36,399 bases of DNA from UBA4582 sp013204195 (GTDB lineage Bacteria; Pseudomonadota; Gammaproteobacteria; Pseudomonadales; Azotimanducaceae): positions 1 to 36,399 of the forward strand of contig CAWUUH010000071.1 of the NCBI GenBank assembly GCA_963925735.1, given 5' to 3'. Both the position numbers and the translations under genes were made by a program. How positions within the stretch are numbered: position 1 is the first letter of the stretch; each line of letters begins with the position of its first letter. Below are positions 1 through 8,297 of the stretch, in pieces. The notes beneath the pieces are model-generated. The model saw only the letters and a list, made by a program, of their open reading frames with translations, was not told the origin of the DNA and ran no database searches.

Positions 1-1706
1 ATCAATTGTACCGACTCAATTCCTCGGTACTCATTGATATCCAGTCGATAAGCCATGCGTTTGTTGCGCCCCTCGATCAGCCTATCCTGATTAAAGGCGA
101 TGGCTTCGAAGGTTTGATCACCGTTGAGCAACGACAGCTTCAGGTGCCGCTGTCCAACAATACGCTGCTGTAGTATTTCGAATTCCCCATCAAACAGCGG
201 CTCTGGAAAACCCTGCCCCCAAGGCACGGCCTGCAGAACTTCACGCACCAACGACAGGGTGACCTTGTCATTGAGCTCGCCATCACTAACCAGCACCTGC
301 TCCAGATCCTCGGTGCTGAGACTACTGCTGGCTTGTTCGTCAAACAGCCGAGCAAACTGCTCGAAGTGTTCCGCCTCAATGGTCAAACCAGCAGCCATGG
401 CATGACCACCAAATTTTTGAATAAGCCCGGGGTTTTTCGCATCAATAGCGGCTAAGGCATCACGGATATGCAGGCCACGGATTGAACGCGCCGAACCCTT
501 CATTTCGTTATCTCCAGAGGGGGCAAAGGCGATCACTGGCCGGTGTAACTGGTCTTTGATTCGAGAGGCAACGATGCCGATCACGCCCTGGTGCCAGTCG
601 TCGTCATACAGGCAGACTCCGGTTTTGTTCCCTGCTGGTGTCAGGTTGTGCTGCAACTTCAGATTAGCCTGAGCCTGTGTCTTCATTTCATTTTCGATGA
701 CTCGGCGCTCTTTGTTTAGATCATCCAGGTGCGCCGCTTTGGCTCTGGCGTCGATGATGGATGGCGACAACAGGCACTCAATGCCCAGTGCCATATCGTC
801 CAAGCGACCAGCCGCATTAAGGCGCGGGCCAATACCAAAGGCCAGATCCCTGGAAGCCAACTGGGCCTGACGAACCCCGGCGATTTCCAGTAAACCTGTG
901 ATACCCGGTCGGCAACGACCGGCGCGAATACGCCGAATGCCCTCGCTGACCAAAATACGATTATTCTGATCAAGGACAACGACATCGGCAATGGTGCCCA
1001 GCGCGACGAGATCAAGATAATCCGCAAGATTAGGTGCCACATGGTCAGACTGATCAAACCAGCCCCGCTCACGCAGAGTCTGACGAAGCTGGGTCAACAG
1101 ATAAAAGGCCACGCCAACTCCTGCCAGATTTTTGCTAGGGAAACCGCAGCCTGGTTGATTCGGGTTAACAATCACATCAGCATCGGGCAGCACGTCGCCA
1201 GGTAGATGATGATCGGTCACCAGTACCTTGATGCCCAAGGATTTCGCCAGTTGAATACCGTCACAACTGGAGATGCCGTTATCCACGGTAATAATCAATT
1301 GCGGCGGTTGGTGGCCGGTTTCAGGTGGGACGGGCCCGACGCCGGCGGCCAGCTGAACAATTTCGGGAGTCAGGCCATAGCCATACTCAAATCGATTCGG
1401 CACCAGGTAATTAACATGTAGTGCGCCCATGGCGGTCAGACCATGGACCATAAGCGCCGAACTGGTGGCGCCATCGGCATCAAAGTCACCGACGATCAGA
1501 ATGCGTTGCTGTTGTTCGATGCAATCAGCCAAGAGTTGTCCCGCAGCACCCAGACCCAACATGGTCGTTGGTGGCAACAAGCGCGCCAGCGAGCAATCTA
1601 TTTCGTCAAGGGTTTGTATACCCCGACCAGAGAACAGACGACTCAACAGCGGCGATGCCGCGCCAGGCAGCGGCTGTGTTTGTCTTCTAACCAATCGCTG
1701 CGACAT
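1..1706 (-). CDS. recJ: Single-stranded-DNA-specific exonuclease RecJ (3' end cut by window edge)
   Basis: This is a 5'-3' single-strand DNA exonuclease acting in RecF-pathway recombination, mismatch repair and replication-fork processing. Reading the minus strand from ATG at 1706 gives 568 codons without a stop up to the edge, so at most a few residues are missing compared with about 577 in E. coli. Visible motifs are the DHH-family metal-binding blocks DFDADG (residues 74-79), VDNG (141-144) and TDHH (164-167). Further on are the DHHA1 blocks HQGVIGIVASR and FGGHAMAAGL, then a C-terminal OB-like part. A TGA stop lies directly before the ATG in the same frame and GGGAAG sits just upstream, which fixes the start. 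The gene follows hom after 32 bases on the same strand and is probably co-transcribed. Identification is from motifs and length, and is secure. Confidence 0.95.
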   Translation of the reverse strand, partial: MSQRLVRRQTQPLPGAASPLLSRLFSGRGIQTLDEIDCSLARLLPPTTMLGLGAAGQLLADCIEQQQRILIVGDFDADGATSSALMVHGLTAMGALHVNYLVPNRFEYGYGLTPEIVQLAAGVGPVPPETGHQPPQLIITVDNGISSCDGIQLAKSLGIKVLVTDHHLPGDVLPDADVIVNPNQPGCGFPSKNLAGVGVAFYLLTQLRQTLRERGWFDQSDHVAPNLADYLDLVALGTIADVVVLDQNNRILVSEGIRRIRAGRCRPGITGLLEIAGVRQAQLASRDLAFGIGPRLNAAGRLDDMALGIECLLSPSIIDARAKAAHLDDLNKERRVIENEMKTQAQANLKLQHNLTPAGNKTGVCLYDDDWHQGVIGIVASRIKDQLHRPVIAFAPSGDNEMKGSARSIRGLHIRDALAAIDAKNPGLIQKFGGHAMAAGLTIEAEHFEQFARLFDEQASSSLSTEDLEQVLVSDGELNDKVTLSLVREVLQAVPWGQGFPEPLFDGEFEILQQRIVGQRHLKLSLLNGDQTFEAIAFNQDRLIEGRNKRMAYRLDINEYRGIESVQL

Positions 1707-1738
1707 TCAGTCTTCCCAATACCAGAGCCAACGTGCCT

Positions 1739-3034
1739 CTAAAATGACTCGACTCGGATTCGGCTGACTGATCCGACAATCTCTTCCAGCGCTTCAAGAT
1801 CGCTGACTGCAGCGATAATCGCGTCCTCTAATACTTCGTCGGTAATAATCGCGATCGGCGCCGTGGTCTTGCGGACATCTTTTTGGATCAATGATTCAAT
1901 ACTGATATTGTGCTGCGCCATAATGGTCGAGATGCGGGCGAGCACACCCGGGCGATCTAGCACCTGCAGTCGCAGGTAGTGGCACGACCGAGTTTCATTG
2001 ATACTCAGGATGGGTAAGTCGAGCAGCGCTTCAGGCTCGAATCCCAGGTTTGGTATTCGCTGCCCATCAGGAAAATTGCGTGCTATGTCGATAATATCAG
2101 CCACAACTGAGGAGCCAGTGGGTCCTGCGCCGGCGCCCGCACCGTAATATAGTGTCTGCCCCGCCGCGTCACTGTCAACCAGTACGGCATTCATCACACC
2201 GTTAACCTGGGCTAAAAGATGGGTTTTTTCTACCAGCGTTGGGTGAACCCGCAGTTCGATACCAAGTTCAGAGCGGGTCGTGATACCCAAATGCTTAATT
2301 CTATAACCCAGTTCGCTGGCGAAACGGATATCTTCAACGGTAATATTGGCGATGCCTTCCGTATAGATCGCATCAAAGCGCAACGGCACACCAAACGCGA
2401 TCGACGAGAGTATTGTCAGCTTGTGAGCCGCGTCGATGCCTTCTACATCAAAGGTTGGATCTGCCTCAGCATACCCCAGAGCCTGAGCCTCAACTAACAC
2501 CTCTGCGAAGCTGCGATTACCACCGACCTCCATTTCCGTCAAAATATAATTCGAGGTACCATTAATAATACCTGCCAAACGACTGATACGATTACCAGCA
2601 AGTCCTTCTCGTATTGCTTTAACAATTGGAATGCCGCCAGCAATACCCGCCTCATACATCAGGCTGACGCCCGCCGCATTTGCCAGACAAAACAATTCCT
2701 CGCCATACTGGGCCACTAAGGCCTTGTTAGCCGTAACCACATGCTTACCATTCTTAATAGCTTGTCTAACCAGCTCCAGCGCCGTATCAGTACCACCGAT
2801 CAACTCACAAACAATGTCCACTTGAGGATCATTGACCACAGCAAAAATATCGCGACTCACCTGAATGCCACTTAGATCACAATCGGGGTGATCGCGACGA
2901 GCACCCACATGGACCAGGCTGATGCTGCGGCCGGTCTTACGTTGAATCTCTTCGCCATTTCGCATCAGCAGGTTGGCAACGCCAGAACCTACGGTACCCA
3001 GGCCACAGATACCTACGTTTACACAGTCCATCAC
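1739..3034 (-). CDS. hom: Homoserine dehydrogenase
   Basis: The enzyme reduces aspartate semialdehyde to homoserine with NAD(P)H, the branch point to threonine and methionine. The 431-residue protein has an N-terminal Rossmann loop (GLGTVGSG, residues 11-18), the central catalytic domain with NGTSNYILTEM, and a C-terminal ACT domain from about residue 350 (LRLQVLDRPGVLARI), the usual site of threonine feedback. It is monofunctional, with no aspartokinase part. The start is either GTG at 3034, overlapping the alaC stop by 4 bases, or ATG at 3031 in a TGATG junction. GGAGGGG lies at suitable distance from both, so translation is probably coupled to alaC. In many gammaproteobacteria thrC follows hom; here recJ follows directly. 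Confidence 0.95.
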   Translation of the reverse strand: MMDCVNVGICGLGTVGSGVANLLMRNGEEIQRKTGRSISLVHVGARRDHPDCDLSGIQVSRDIFAVVNDPQVDIVCELIGGTDTALELVRQAIKNGKHVVTANKALVAQYGEELFCLANAAGVSLMYEAGIAGGIPIVKAIREGLAGNRISRLAGIINGTSNYILTEMEVGGNRSFAEVLVEAQALGYAEADPTFDVEGIDAAHKLTILSSIAFGVPLRFDAIYTEGIANITVEDIRFASELGYRIKHLGITTRSELGIELRVHPTLVEKTHLLAQVNGVMNAVLVDSDAAGQTLYYGAGAGAGPTGSSVVADIIDIARNFPDGQRIPNLGFEPEALLDLPILSINETRSCHYLRLQVLDRPGVLARISTIMAQHNISIESLIQKDVRKTTAPIAIITDEVLEDAIIAAVSDLEALEEIVGSVSRIRVESF

Positions 3035-4239
3035 TCTACCCCTCCATCATCCGGCGTTGCGCTCTGAGCAAACACCTTGCGTAAGCCGCGTAGCGCCTGA
3101 CGCGTTCTGTGCTCATTTTCGATCAGCGCAAAACGTACATGGTCGTCACCATACTGACCAAAGCCAATACCAGGGGACACCGCGACTTTTGCCACCTGTA
3201 ATAACAGCTTACTGAATTCCAGCGAGCCCAGGTGAGCAAATTGCGGCGGGATTTTAGCCCAGACAAACATCGTCGCCTTCGGTCGCTCTACGGGCCAACC
3301 CAGTGCATTTAAACCATCGCAGAGCACATTACGACGTTTTCGATACATCTCACAGATCTCAGTCACGCAGGACTGGTCGCCTTCAAGCGCGGCAATGGCG
3401 GCCACCTGAACGGGGGTGAACATGCCATAATCCAAATAGGATTTTATCTTCGCCAGGGCACCCACCAAAACAGGATTACCCACGCAGAAGCCGATGCGCC
3501 AGCCCGGCATGTTGTAACTTTTTGACATGGTGAAAAATTCCACGGCAACATCTTTTGCACCCGGCACCTGTAGAATCGAGGGTGCTTTGTAGCCATCAAA
3601 TACGATGTCGGCATAGGCGATATCCTGGACTACCCAGATACTATGCTCCTTTGCCATCGCCACAACCTTCTCGAAAAAATCCAACTCAACGCACTGCGCG
3701 GTAGGATTACCAGGAAAGTTGATGATCAACATTTTTGGCTTTGGCCAGGTAGTGATAATGGCTTTTTCGAGCTCCGTGAAAAAGTCGACATCTGGAGTCA
3801 TTGGCACATGCCGAACGTCCGCATCAGCCAGAACAGAGCCATAAGGATGCACAGGATAGGAAGGATTTGGCACTAACACCGTATCGCCAGAGGACAACAC
3901 TGCCATTGCCAAATGAGCGATGCCTTCTTTTGAACCCAGCGTCACAATCGCTTCTGACTCTGGATCGACATCTACATCAAAGCGATCCTTATACCAATTA
4001 CAGATTGCACGCCGTAACCGCGGGATACCCTTCGATTGGGAATAGCGATGCGTGTCCCCACGCTGGACAGTTTCGATCAACTTATCGACGATATGTTGCG
4101 GGGTGGGCTGATCTGGATTACCCATACCAAAATCAATAATATCCTCGCCTTTAGCTCTCGCATTCTTCTTCAGAGCATCAGTAATGCTGAAAACATAGGG
4201 CGGTAAGCGCTTCATGCGCGGAAAATCTTCCATTGCCAT
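3031..4239 (-). CDS. alaC: Alanine-synthesizing class I aminotransferase AlaC
   Basis: This is a PLP-dependent class I/II aminotransferase that in E. coli makes alanine from pyruvate and glutamate. The 402-residue protein has the expected residues: substrate/PLP Asn in FPGNPT (175-180), Asp in QDIAYAD (about 206), the Schiff-base lysine K240 in SKSYNMPGWR and the arginine R248 of the same block. The N-terminus (RLPPYVFSITDALK) and length match the AlaC/YfdZ group found beside hom in many gammaproteobacteria. ATG is at 4239, with a second ATG two codons later; neither has a clear Shine-Dalgarno. It heads an alaC-hom-recJ unit. A hairpin with a nearby T run lies in its leader (about 4273-4306). 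Substrate specificity is inferred from family and context only. Confidence 0.88.
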   Translation of the reverse strand: MAMEDFPRMKRLPPYVFSITDALKKNARAKGEDIIDFGMGNPDQPTPQHIVDKLIETVQRGDTHRYSQSKGIPRLRRAICNWYKDRFDVDVDPESEAIVTLGSKEGIAHLAMAVLSSGDTVLVPNPSYPVHPYGSVLADADVRHVPMTPDVDFFTELEKAIITTWPKPKMLIINFPGNPTAQCVELDFFEKVVAMAKEHSIWVVQDIAYADIVFDGYKAPSILQVPGAKDVAVEFFTMSKSYNMPGWRIGFCVGNPVLVGALAKIKSYLDYGMFTPVQVAAIAALEGDQSCVTEICEMYRKRRNVLCDGLNALGWPVERPKATMFVWAKIPPQFAHLGSLEFSKLLLQVAKVAVSPGIGFGQYGDDHVRFALIENEHRTRQALRGLRKVFAQSATPDDGGVE

Positions 4240-4272
4240 TTTATTTACATCTTTAAAAGTTGAAAATCAGTC

Positions 4273-4306
4273 AAAAAACCCGGGTTGAAACGCTGCATTC
4301 AAGCCC
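4273..4306 (-). promoter_or_regulatory. Hairpin plus T run in the alaC leader (attenuator-like)
   Basis: On the minus strand GGGCTTGAA and TTCAACCC form an 8-bp stem with one bulge around TGCAGCGT, followed by GGG and six T, ending about 35 bases before the alaC ATG. It could be a leaky terminator or attenuator for alaC-hom-recJ, or the end of a short transcript from upstream. No leader peptide was found here. Confidence 0.3.
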
Positions 4307-4348
4307 GACACTCGTTCAAAAAATAATTTATTTTTGCCTTCGCAGCAC

Positions 4349-4404
4349 AAAAAAGCGACGACGCTGCAGTTACTCATGAATATATTTTTCAATCACTGCG
4401 ACGT
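4349..4404 (-). terminator. Possible Rho-independent terminator downstream of the MFS gene
   Basis: Minus-strand arms GACGTCGCAGT and ACTGCAGCGTCGTC pair with one mismatch and a 3-base bulge around an AT-rich loop of about 20 bases. The right arm is followed by GC and six T. The imperfect stem and the distance of about 170 bases from the MFS stop make this tentative. Confidence 0.35.
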
Positions 4405-4569
4405 CTTGGCAATTTTGTCTCAAGACAAATTGAGGGTCTATATTAACTAGCTTTATTCAAGGGTGCCAACTTTGTCCACCCTCACTAATCCACAATGACA
4501 TTGAGCCCAACCTTGAGGCTTGGCTCCAATGTCAACGTCAATGTCAGCTGCAAGCACTAGCCTCGAAAG

Positions 4570-5850
4570 CTAGGCACGAAGGCGTGGCTCAGGCACATAG
4601 ATTCGAACAACAATACCACCGACAACCAAAAAAGTGATAGATGCGGCGAATACCGCCTCAAATCCCAGCATCGCGGCCAACACGCCACCCAACAATGGAC
4701 CGATGGTACCGGCAACCTCAGAGGCTGTGTTCGCGATGGCTATCCGCACGGGCAGGTCATCTCGATCACCGAATTCCAGGGTTAAATTCTGTGATGAATT
4801 CTGAAAACCCTGGACCGCTGCTCCGATACCGACAAACACCAACACGGTAGCCCACAAACCACTGGCCACTAACAGCACCAGCGTCGACAATACCCACAGG
4901 CCGATGGATAGCAAGAAAGTACCGCGAAATCCACGACGGTCGGCCATCGCGCCCCAGGCCAGATTTGAAAAGGTGCCGGCAATAGTGAATGCAAAGGTAA
5001 TAATGCCCAGCGTCTGGCCGGTTAATCCGATCGTTTGCCCCGCATACAAAATATAAAACGGCATGGCCATACGACCCATAGTCGCCAAAGAACGGGCGAG
5101 AAAGTAACGGGTGAACGCCGGATCATCTCGCAACAACGCCGGCACCTCACCTAAGCGCTGCCACAATCCTTGCTTGATTTTAACGGTGGGCGGTTCAGGT
5201 TCGCGGACAAAAAGCAGAAGCGCAAGCCCGATACTCGTCAGAACGAAGGCCAACAGAAAGGTGATTGAATACCCTTGCGCCGTGGGCGTCTCACCCAGTA
5301 GGTAATGCCCCCCCAGCCAAGCCACCGCCGCTGAGGTAATGCCCGCCAGAAAATTTCTTAGGCCTGTGAGGCGACCCCGCTTCTTTACGGGAATAACCTT
5401 CGACATCAAAAAGTTGAAAATAACACCCTGCATACCCTGAAATAAGCCCAGCAAGGTCAAGCAAATCATTATCGCGATCAGGGCCTGCGTGCCACCAAAG
5501 AACAAACCCGACAGAGCGATCAACAAAACACTCAACCGCATCATGCCACCCACGAGGAAGCCGACGGGTAACACGCGCTTGCGGTGCTCGATCAAATTGG
5601 CGCCGACAAATGGCGTCAATGTCATACCGAGCGCTTGTAGCGACAAGGCCAGACCCACCATCATCTCAGAACCGCCTGACAACAACATGATATAGGCCGG
5701 CATAAAGGTCGGCGCATTAATGAGTCGAAAGCCCGTCTGGCCGAGCATGCCATGAGCGAGATGGGCAAAGAAGTTCCGATTTAGGTCTCGCCTGACCTGC
5801 AGTTCGTAGCGTCGCTCTGCGTGTTTTTGTTCCAAGGCTTCAAGGTCCAA
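4570..5850 (-). CDS. Major facilitator superfamily transporter, substrate unknown
   Basis: A 426-residue polytopic inner-membrane protein with about 12 hydrophobic segments in two halves, separated by a charged central loop near residues 210-245 (LLLFVREPEPP followed by KIKQGLWQRLGEVP). The MFS signature between helices 2 and 3 is present in loose form (LIEHRKRVLP) and its counterpart is in the second half (WGAMADRRGFRG). No residue pattern points to a substrate. The N-terminus has about 25 charged soluble residues before the first helix. The apparent start is TTG at 5850; a second in-frame TTG is at 5835, and no ATG precedes the first helix. It sits alone between alaC and dsbC in the same orientation, so its role cannot be read from context. 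Confidence 0.8.
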   Translation of the reverse strand: MDLEALEQKHAERRYELQVRRDLNRNFFAHLAHGMLGQTGFRLINAPTFMPAYIMLLSGGSEMMVGLALSLQALGMTLTPFVGANLIEHRKRVLPVGFLVGGMMRLSVLLIALSGLFFGGTQALIAIMICLTLLGLFQGMQGVIFNFLMSKVIPVKKRGRLTGLRNFLAGITSAAVAWLGGHYLLGETPTAQGYSITFLLAFVLTSIGLALLLFVREPEPPTVKIKQGLWQRLGEVPALLRDDPAFTRYFLARSLATMGRMAMPFYILYAGQTIGLTGQTLGIITFAFTIAGTFSNLAWGAMADRRGFRGTFLLSIGLWVLSTLVLLVASGLWATVLVFVGIGAAVQGFQNSSQNLTLEFGDRDDLPVRIAIANTASEVAGTIGPLLGGVLAAMLGFEAVFAASITFLVVGGIVVRIYVPEPRLRA

Positions 5851-5893
5851 GCGTTATCGCGCTCCAGTTACACAGATATTACAGGCGTCATAA

Positions 5894-5914
5894 CTCAAAG
5901 CTCAAAGCTCAAAC
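5894..5914. repeat. 7-bp tandem repeat CTCAAAG, three copies
   Basis: Two exact copies of CTCAAAG (5894-5900 and 5901-5907) and a third with one change (CTCAAAC, 5908-5914) lie between the MFS start and the dsbC stop. This is probably a slippage product; no function is visible. Confidence 0.7.
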
Positions 5915-5965
5915 CTGAAACGTGTATAGATCCTAGTTGAGAAATGAAAGACGACATCCAGCGAA

Positions 5966-6736
5966 TCAATTCAGCCCCAATACCACCGCGAGTTGGGCCA
6001 CAGGGATATAACCCGCTTGCATCCTGCCATCTTCGAATACCAGGCTCGGCGTTCCGGTAACACCCATCGCCCCACCAAGCTGATATTCCGCGGCGACCGC
6101 GTTGGCACAGGTTCGAACAGGTAGGTCGCTACCACCCTTCGCCAGGGTTAAAGCCATCTGCGGATTATCCGAACACCAGGCAGACACCAGCTTGTCATAA
6201 GAGGCTGAGCCGATACCTGCTCGAGGGTATGCAAGGTAACGGACCTCGATACCCAGACGATTCATTTCAGGAACTTCTTCATGAAGCTTGCGGCAATAGC
6301 CGCAGTCGATATCGGTAAAAACGTTAATCACTGCCTTGGGCTCACCGGTAGTGGCTTTGAAAATCACCATGTCTTTCTTATCAATGGCCGCTAACAGTTG
6401 CTTGCGCTCGCCGTTTCGACCCTGCTCGGAGATATTCACGAAATTGTTGTCCGTGATTTCAAATAACTCACCGACGACAAAATGCTTGCCCGAAGCCGAC
6501 ACAAACAGCGTCTGGCCACCGGGCAATTTCACATCCCAAAATCCCGCCAAAGTACTGGCTTCGACACTCAAGATCGGTAGCTCCGGCCTGGCCTGCAGCA
6601 GGCGCGCACGCACGTCTTCAGCACTCAGACTCGCCGAAGGCACCGGGCTTTTCACCAGGCCCTCACTTTCAGCCGCGAATAGTGTTGGTGACAGGAGCAG
6701 CGTAAATGCAAAAAAAATGATTTTGATAGGGCTCAT
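5966..6736 (-). CDS. dsbC: Thiol:disulfide interchange protein DsbC
   Basis: A periplasmic disulfide isomerase that reshuffles wrong disulfides and is kept reduced by DsbD. From ATG at 6736 the product is 256 residues: signal peptide with hydrophobic core IIFFAFTLLL and probable cleavage after LFAA (about residue 22), an N-terminal dimerization domain, then a thioredoxin fold with active-site CGYC (145-148). A second Cys pair (AWCSDNP and VRTCANA) and the cis-Pro block GVTGTPSLVF follow. The open frame extends 37 codons upstream, but only this ATG has AGGAAGG at the right distance and puts the signal peptide at the N-terminus. dsbC next to xerD is the classical arrangement. A perfect TATAAT lies about 90 bases upstream. 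Confidence 0.93.
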   Translation of the reverse strand: MSPIKIIFFAFTLLLSPTLFAAESEGLVKSPVPSASLSAEDVRARLLQARPELPILSVEASTLAGFWDVKLPGGQTLFVSASGKHFVVGELFEITDNNFVNISEQGRNGERKQLLAAIDKKDMVIFKATTGEPKAVINVFTDIDCGYCRKLHEEVPEMNRLGIEVRYLAYPRAGIGSASYDKLVSAWCSDNPQMALTLAKGGSDLPVRTCANAVAAEYQLGGAMGVTGTPSLVFEDGRMQAGYIPVAQLAVVLGLN

Positions 6737-6753
6737 GATCTGCCTTCCTGGTA

Positions 6754-6769
6754 GTTCGAGAGTTCGAGA
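6754..6769. repeat. 8-bp tandem duplication in the dsbC leader
   Basis: GTTCGAGA is repeated exactly twice (6754-6761 and 6762-6769), followed by the related GGTCGAAA. It lies just upstream of the dsbC ribosome site (AGGAAGG), inside the probable 5' untranslated region. Confidence 0.6.
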
Positions 6770-6826
6770 GGTCGAAAACCTCGGTACTCCGTCGGTAAAA
6801 CCAACGGTACAATTAGCAATTTTGCT

Positions 6827-6832
6827 ATTATA
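6827..6832 (-). promoter_or_regulatory. Probable -10 box for dsbC
   Basis: A consensus TATAAT on the minus strand is placed about 90 bases upstream of the dsbC ATG. No good -35 hexamer is present at 16-18 bases, so an activator may be needed or the match may be chance. Confidence 0.4.
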
Positions 6833-6897
6833 GACTGTAAACACCACCTGCGGCTCAGGCCCTATATTTTATTTCCTAAAATGTCATATTCGACAGA

Positions 6898-7788
6898 TCA
6901 ACCGCGCGGATGATGAGCCTGATGCAGCTCTTTCATCCGATGTTGTGCGACATGCGTGTAAATTTGAGTCGTAGACAGGTCGCTGTGACCTAACAACAGC
7001 TGCACGACCCGCAGGTCTGCTCCATGATTCAGCAGATGAGTCGCAAAGGCATGCCGCAGTGTGTGCGGTGAGAGCTTGCGTTTGATTCCGGCTGTTCGTG
7101 CGTGGGCCTTGATTCGATACCAGAACGCCTGACGGGTCATGACCTGACCACGATTACTGGGGAATACCACACTTTCATGGCGGTTATTTTTCAGTAGAGG
7201 TTCTCGTCCCGTCTGCAAAAAATGTTCGATCCAGGTGATCGCCTCCTCACCAAGGGGCACCAAGCGTTCCTTGTTGCCTTTACCCATGATTCTGACAACA
7301 CCTTGCCGCAGGTTGATTTGCGTCAGTTGCAGAGAAACCAGTTCGGTGACTCGCAGCCCCGTGGCATACAACACCTCGAGCATAGTGCGGTCTCGAAGCC
7401 CCAATAACGTTAGCGGATCAGGCGCCGCCAGCAATCGATCAATATCTTGCTCGCTAAGCGTATCAGGCAGGGGGCGGCCAAGCTTGGGGTTTTCAATACG
7501 CAGAGTGGGATCTAAGCGAATGAGATTTTCTCGCAGCAAATAGCGATACAGGCCCCGCAGGCAAGACAGCGCTCGAGCCGTCGAGCGCGACTTCAAACCA
7601 AGACCCATACGTGCAGCAAGGTAACGCAGCAGATCCTCTCGGCGCGCCTTGAGGAGCTCCAGAGGCTGTTGCTCAAGCCAAGCGGAATAGGCCTTGAGGT
7701 CCCGTCCATAGGATTCCAAGGTATTGCGACTCAAGCCCTTTTCGAGCCACTGGTTATCTAGAAACTTATCAATGATCTGATTCGACAT
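6898..7788 (-). CDS. xerD: Tyrosine recombinase XerD
   Basis: A site-specific recombinase acting with XerC at dif to resolve chromosome dimers at division. The 296-residue protein (E. coli 298) has an N-terminal SAM-like core-binding domain (about 1-90) and a catalytic domain with all expected residues: R146 (ATGLRVTEL), K170, H242 and R245 (HTLRHAFATHLL), H268 (LLGHSDLSTTQ) and nucleophile Y277. It could be confused with XerC or an integrase, but length, residues and the neighbour dsbC support XerD. ATG at 7788 is preceded by a purine-rich stretch. No attachment site or prophage genes are nearby. Confidence 0.94.
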   Translation of the reverse strand: MSNQIIDKFLDNQWLEKGLSRNTLESYGRDLKAYSAWLEQQPLELLKARREDLLRYLAARMGLGLKSRSTARALSCLRGLYRYLLRENLIRLDPTLRIENPKLGRPLPDTLSEQDIDRLLAAPDPLTLLGLRDRTMLEVLYATGLRVTELVSLQLTQINLRQGVVRIMGKGNKERLVPLGEEAITWIEHFLQTGREPLLKNNRHESVVFPSNRGQVMTRQAFWYRIKAHARTAGIKRKLSPHTLRHAFATHLLNHGADLRVVQLLLGHSDLSTTQIYTHVAQHRMKELHQAHHPRG

Positions 7789-7859
7789 GGTGACACCTTA
7801 CCGCGGAATCAGGTCAGCGAACAACTCACAGATGCAGTGGCGTGAGCCGATATCAGGAC

Positions 7860-7889
7860 AAAAAAAACGCCGCTATTGCGACGTTTTTT
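7860..7889 (-). terminator. Rho-independent terminator of the rpsP-rimM-trmD-rplS operon
   Basis: The minus strand reads ACGTCGC-AATA-GCGGCGT followed by eight T: a 7-bp GC-rich stem with one G-T pair and a four-base loop, 16 bases after the rplS stop. An A run on the other side means it could also act on the plus strand. It separates the ribosomal operon from xerD. Confidence 0.9.
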
Positions 7890-7905
7890 CTCGAAGATGC
7901 CGCGC

Positions 7906-8262
7906 CTAGCGCTTGGCCAACTTCTCTTTGATACGTGCACTACGACCACTGAGCTCACGCAAGTAGTAAAGCTTCGCTTGCCGAACATCGCCGCGACGCA
8001 CCACTGTGATGCTATCGATCAGCGGGCTATGGGCCTGAAAGGTTCGCTCAACGCCAACACCATGAGAGATCTTGCGAACAGTGAACGCTGAATTAATGCC
8101 ACGATTCCGCTTGGCGATAACAACCCCTTCATAGGCCTGCAATCGTTCTCGCGTGCCTTCGCGGACTTTGACCTGAACAACCAGGTTATCACCGGGGCCA
8201 AATGCGGGAATGTCCTGCTTGAGCTGGGCATTCTCGATGTCTGCGATCAATTTATTCTTCAT
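7906..8262 (-). CDS. rplS: 50S ribosomal protein L19
   Basis: Protein of the large ribosomal subunit located at the 30S-50S interface. The product from ATG at 8262 is 118 residues and starts MKNKLIADIENAQLK, with the family blocks FGPGDNLVVQVKV, EGVVIAKRNRGI, SAFTVRKISHGVGVERTF and LYYLRELSGRSARIKEK. A TTG four codons plus one further upstream (8277) is open, but AGGA at 8 bases before the ATG fixes the start. Last gene of the rpsP operon, 35 bases after trmD, followed by a strong terminator. Confidence 0.97.
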   Translation of the reverse strand: MKNKLIADIENAQLKQDIPAFGPGDNLVVQVKVREGTRERLQAYEGVVIAKRNRGINSAFTVRKISHGVGVERTFQAHSPLIDSITVVRRGDVRQAKLYYLRELSGRSARIKEKLAKR

Positions 8263-8297
8263 CAGGTTAATCCTCAATTAGCCGAAGCTGGGTAGCG

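Larger units (their letters stand above)
4240..4569. other. Intergenic region with several inverted repeats, no clear gene
   Basis: This 330-base gap between the MFS gene and alaC holds three structures. One is a near-perfect inverted repeat TGACATTGAGCC / GGCTCCAATGTCA at 4496-4534 with an inner GAGCC/GGCTC stem. The second is an imperfect minus-strand stem (4356-4404) ending in TTTTTT (4349-4354), which could terminate MFS transcription. The third is an 8-bp minus-strand stem GGGCTTGAA/TTCAACCC (4282-4306) followed by GGGTTTTTT, inside the alaC leader. Short open frames exist after the MFS stop but none has a start and ribosome site that can be supported. No convincing promoter was identified. 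Confidence 0.5.

Noticed and set aside
124..405. Open frames on both strands inside recJ
   Set aside because: They are shadows of the continuous RecJ reading frame, which carries all family motifs.
4441..4569. Short coding-like frames after the MFS stop
   Set aside because: Two frames look weakly coding on the minus strand but both lack a start with ribosome site, and the sequence is better explained by inverted and direct repeats of TGACATTG.
6737..6847. N-terminal extension of the dsbC frame
   Set aside because: Would bury the signal peptide; the internal ATG at 6736 has the ribosome site.
6898..7788. Phage or integron integrase instead of XerD
   Set aside because: Length, full XerD residue set and the dsbC neighbour fit XerD; no attachment site or prophage genes.
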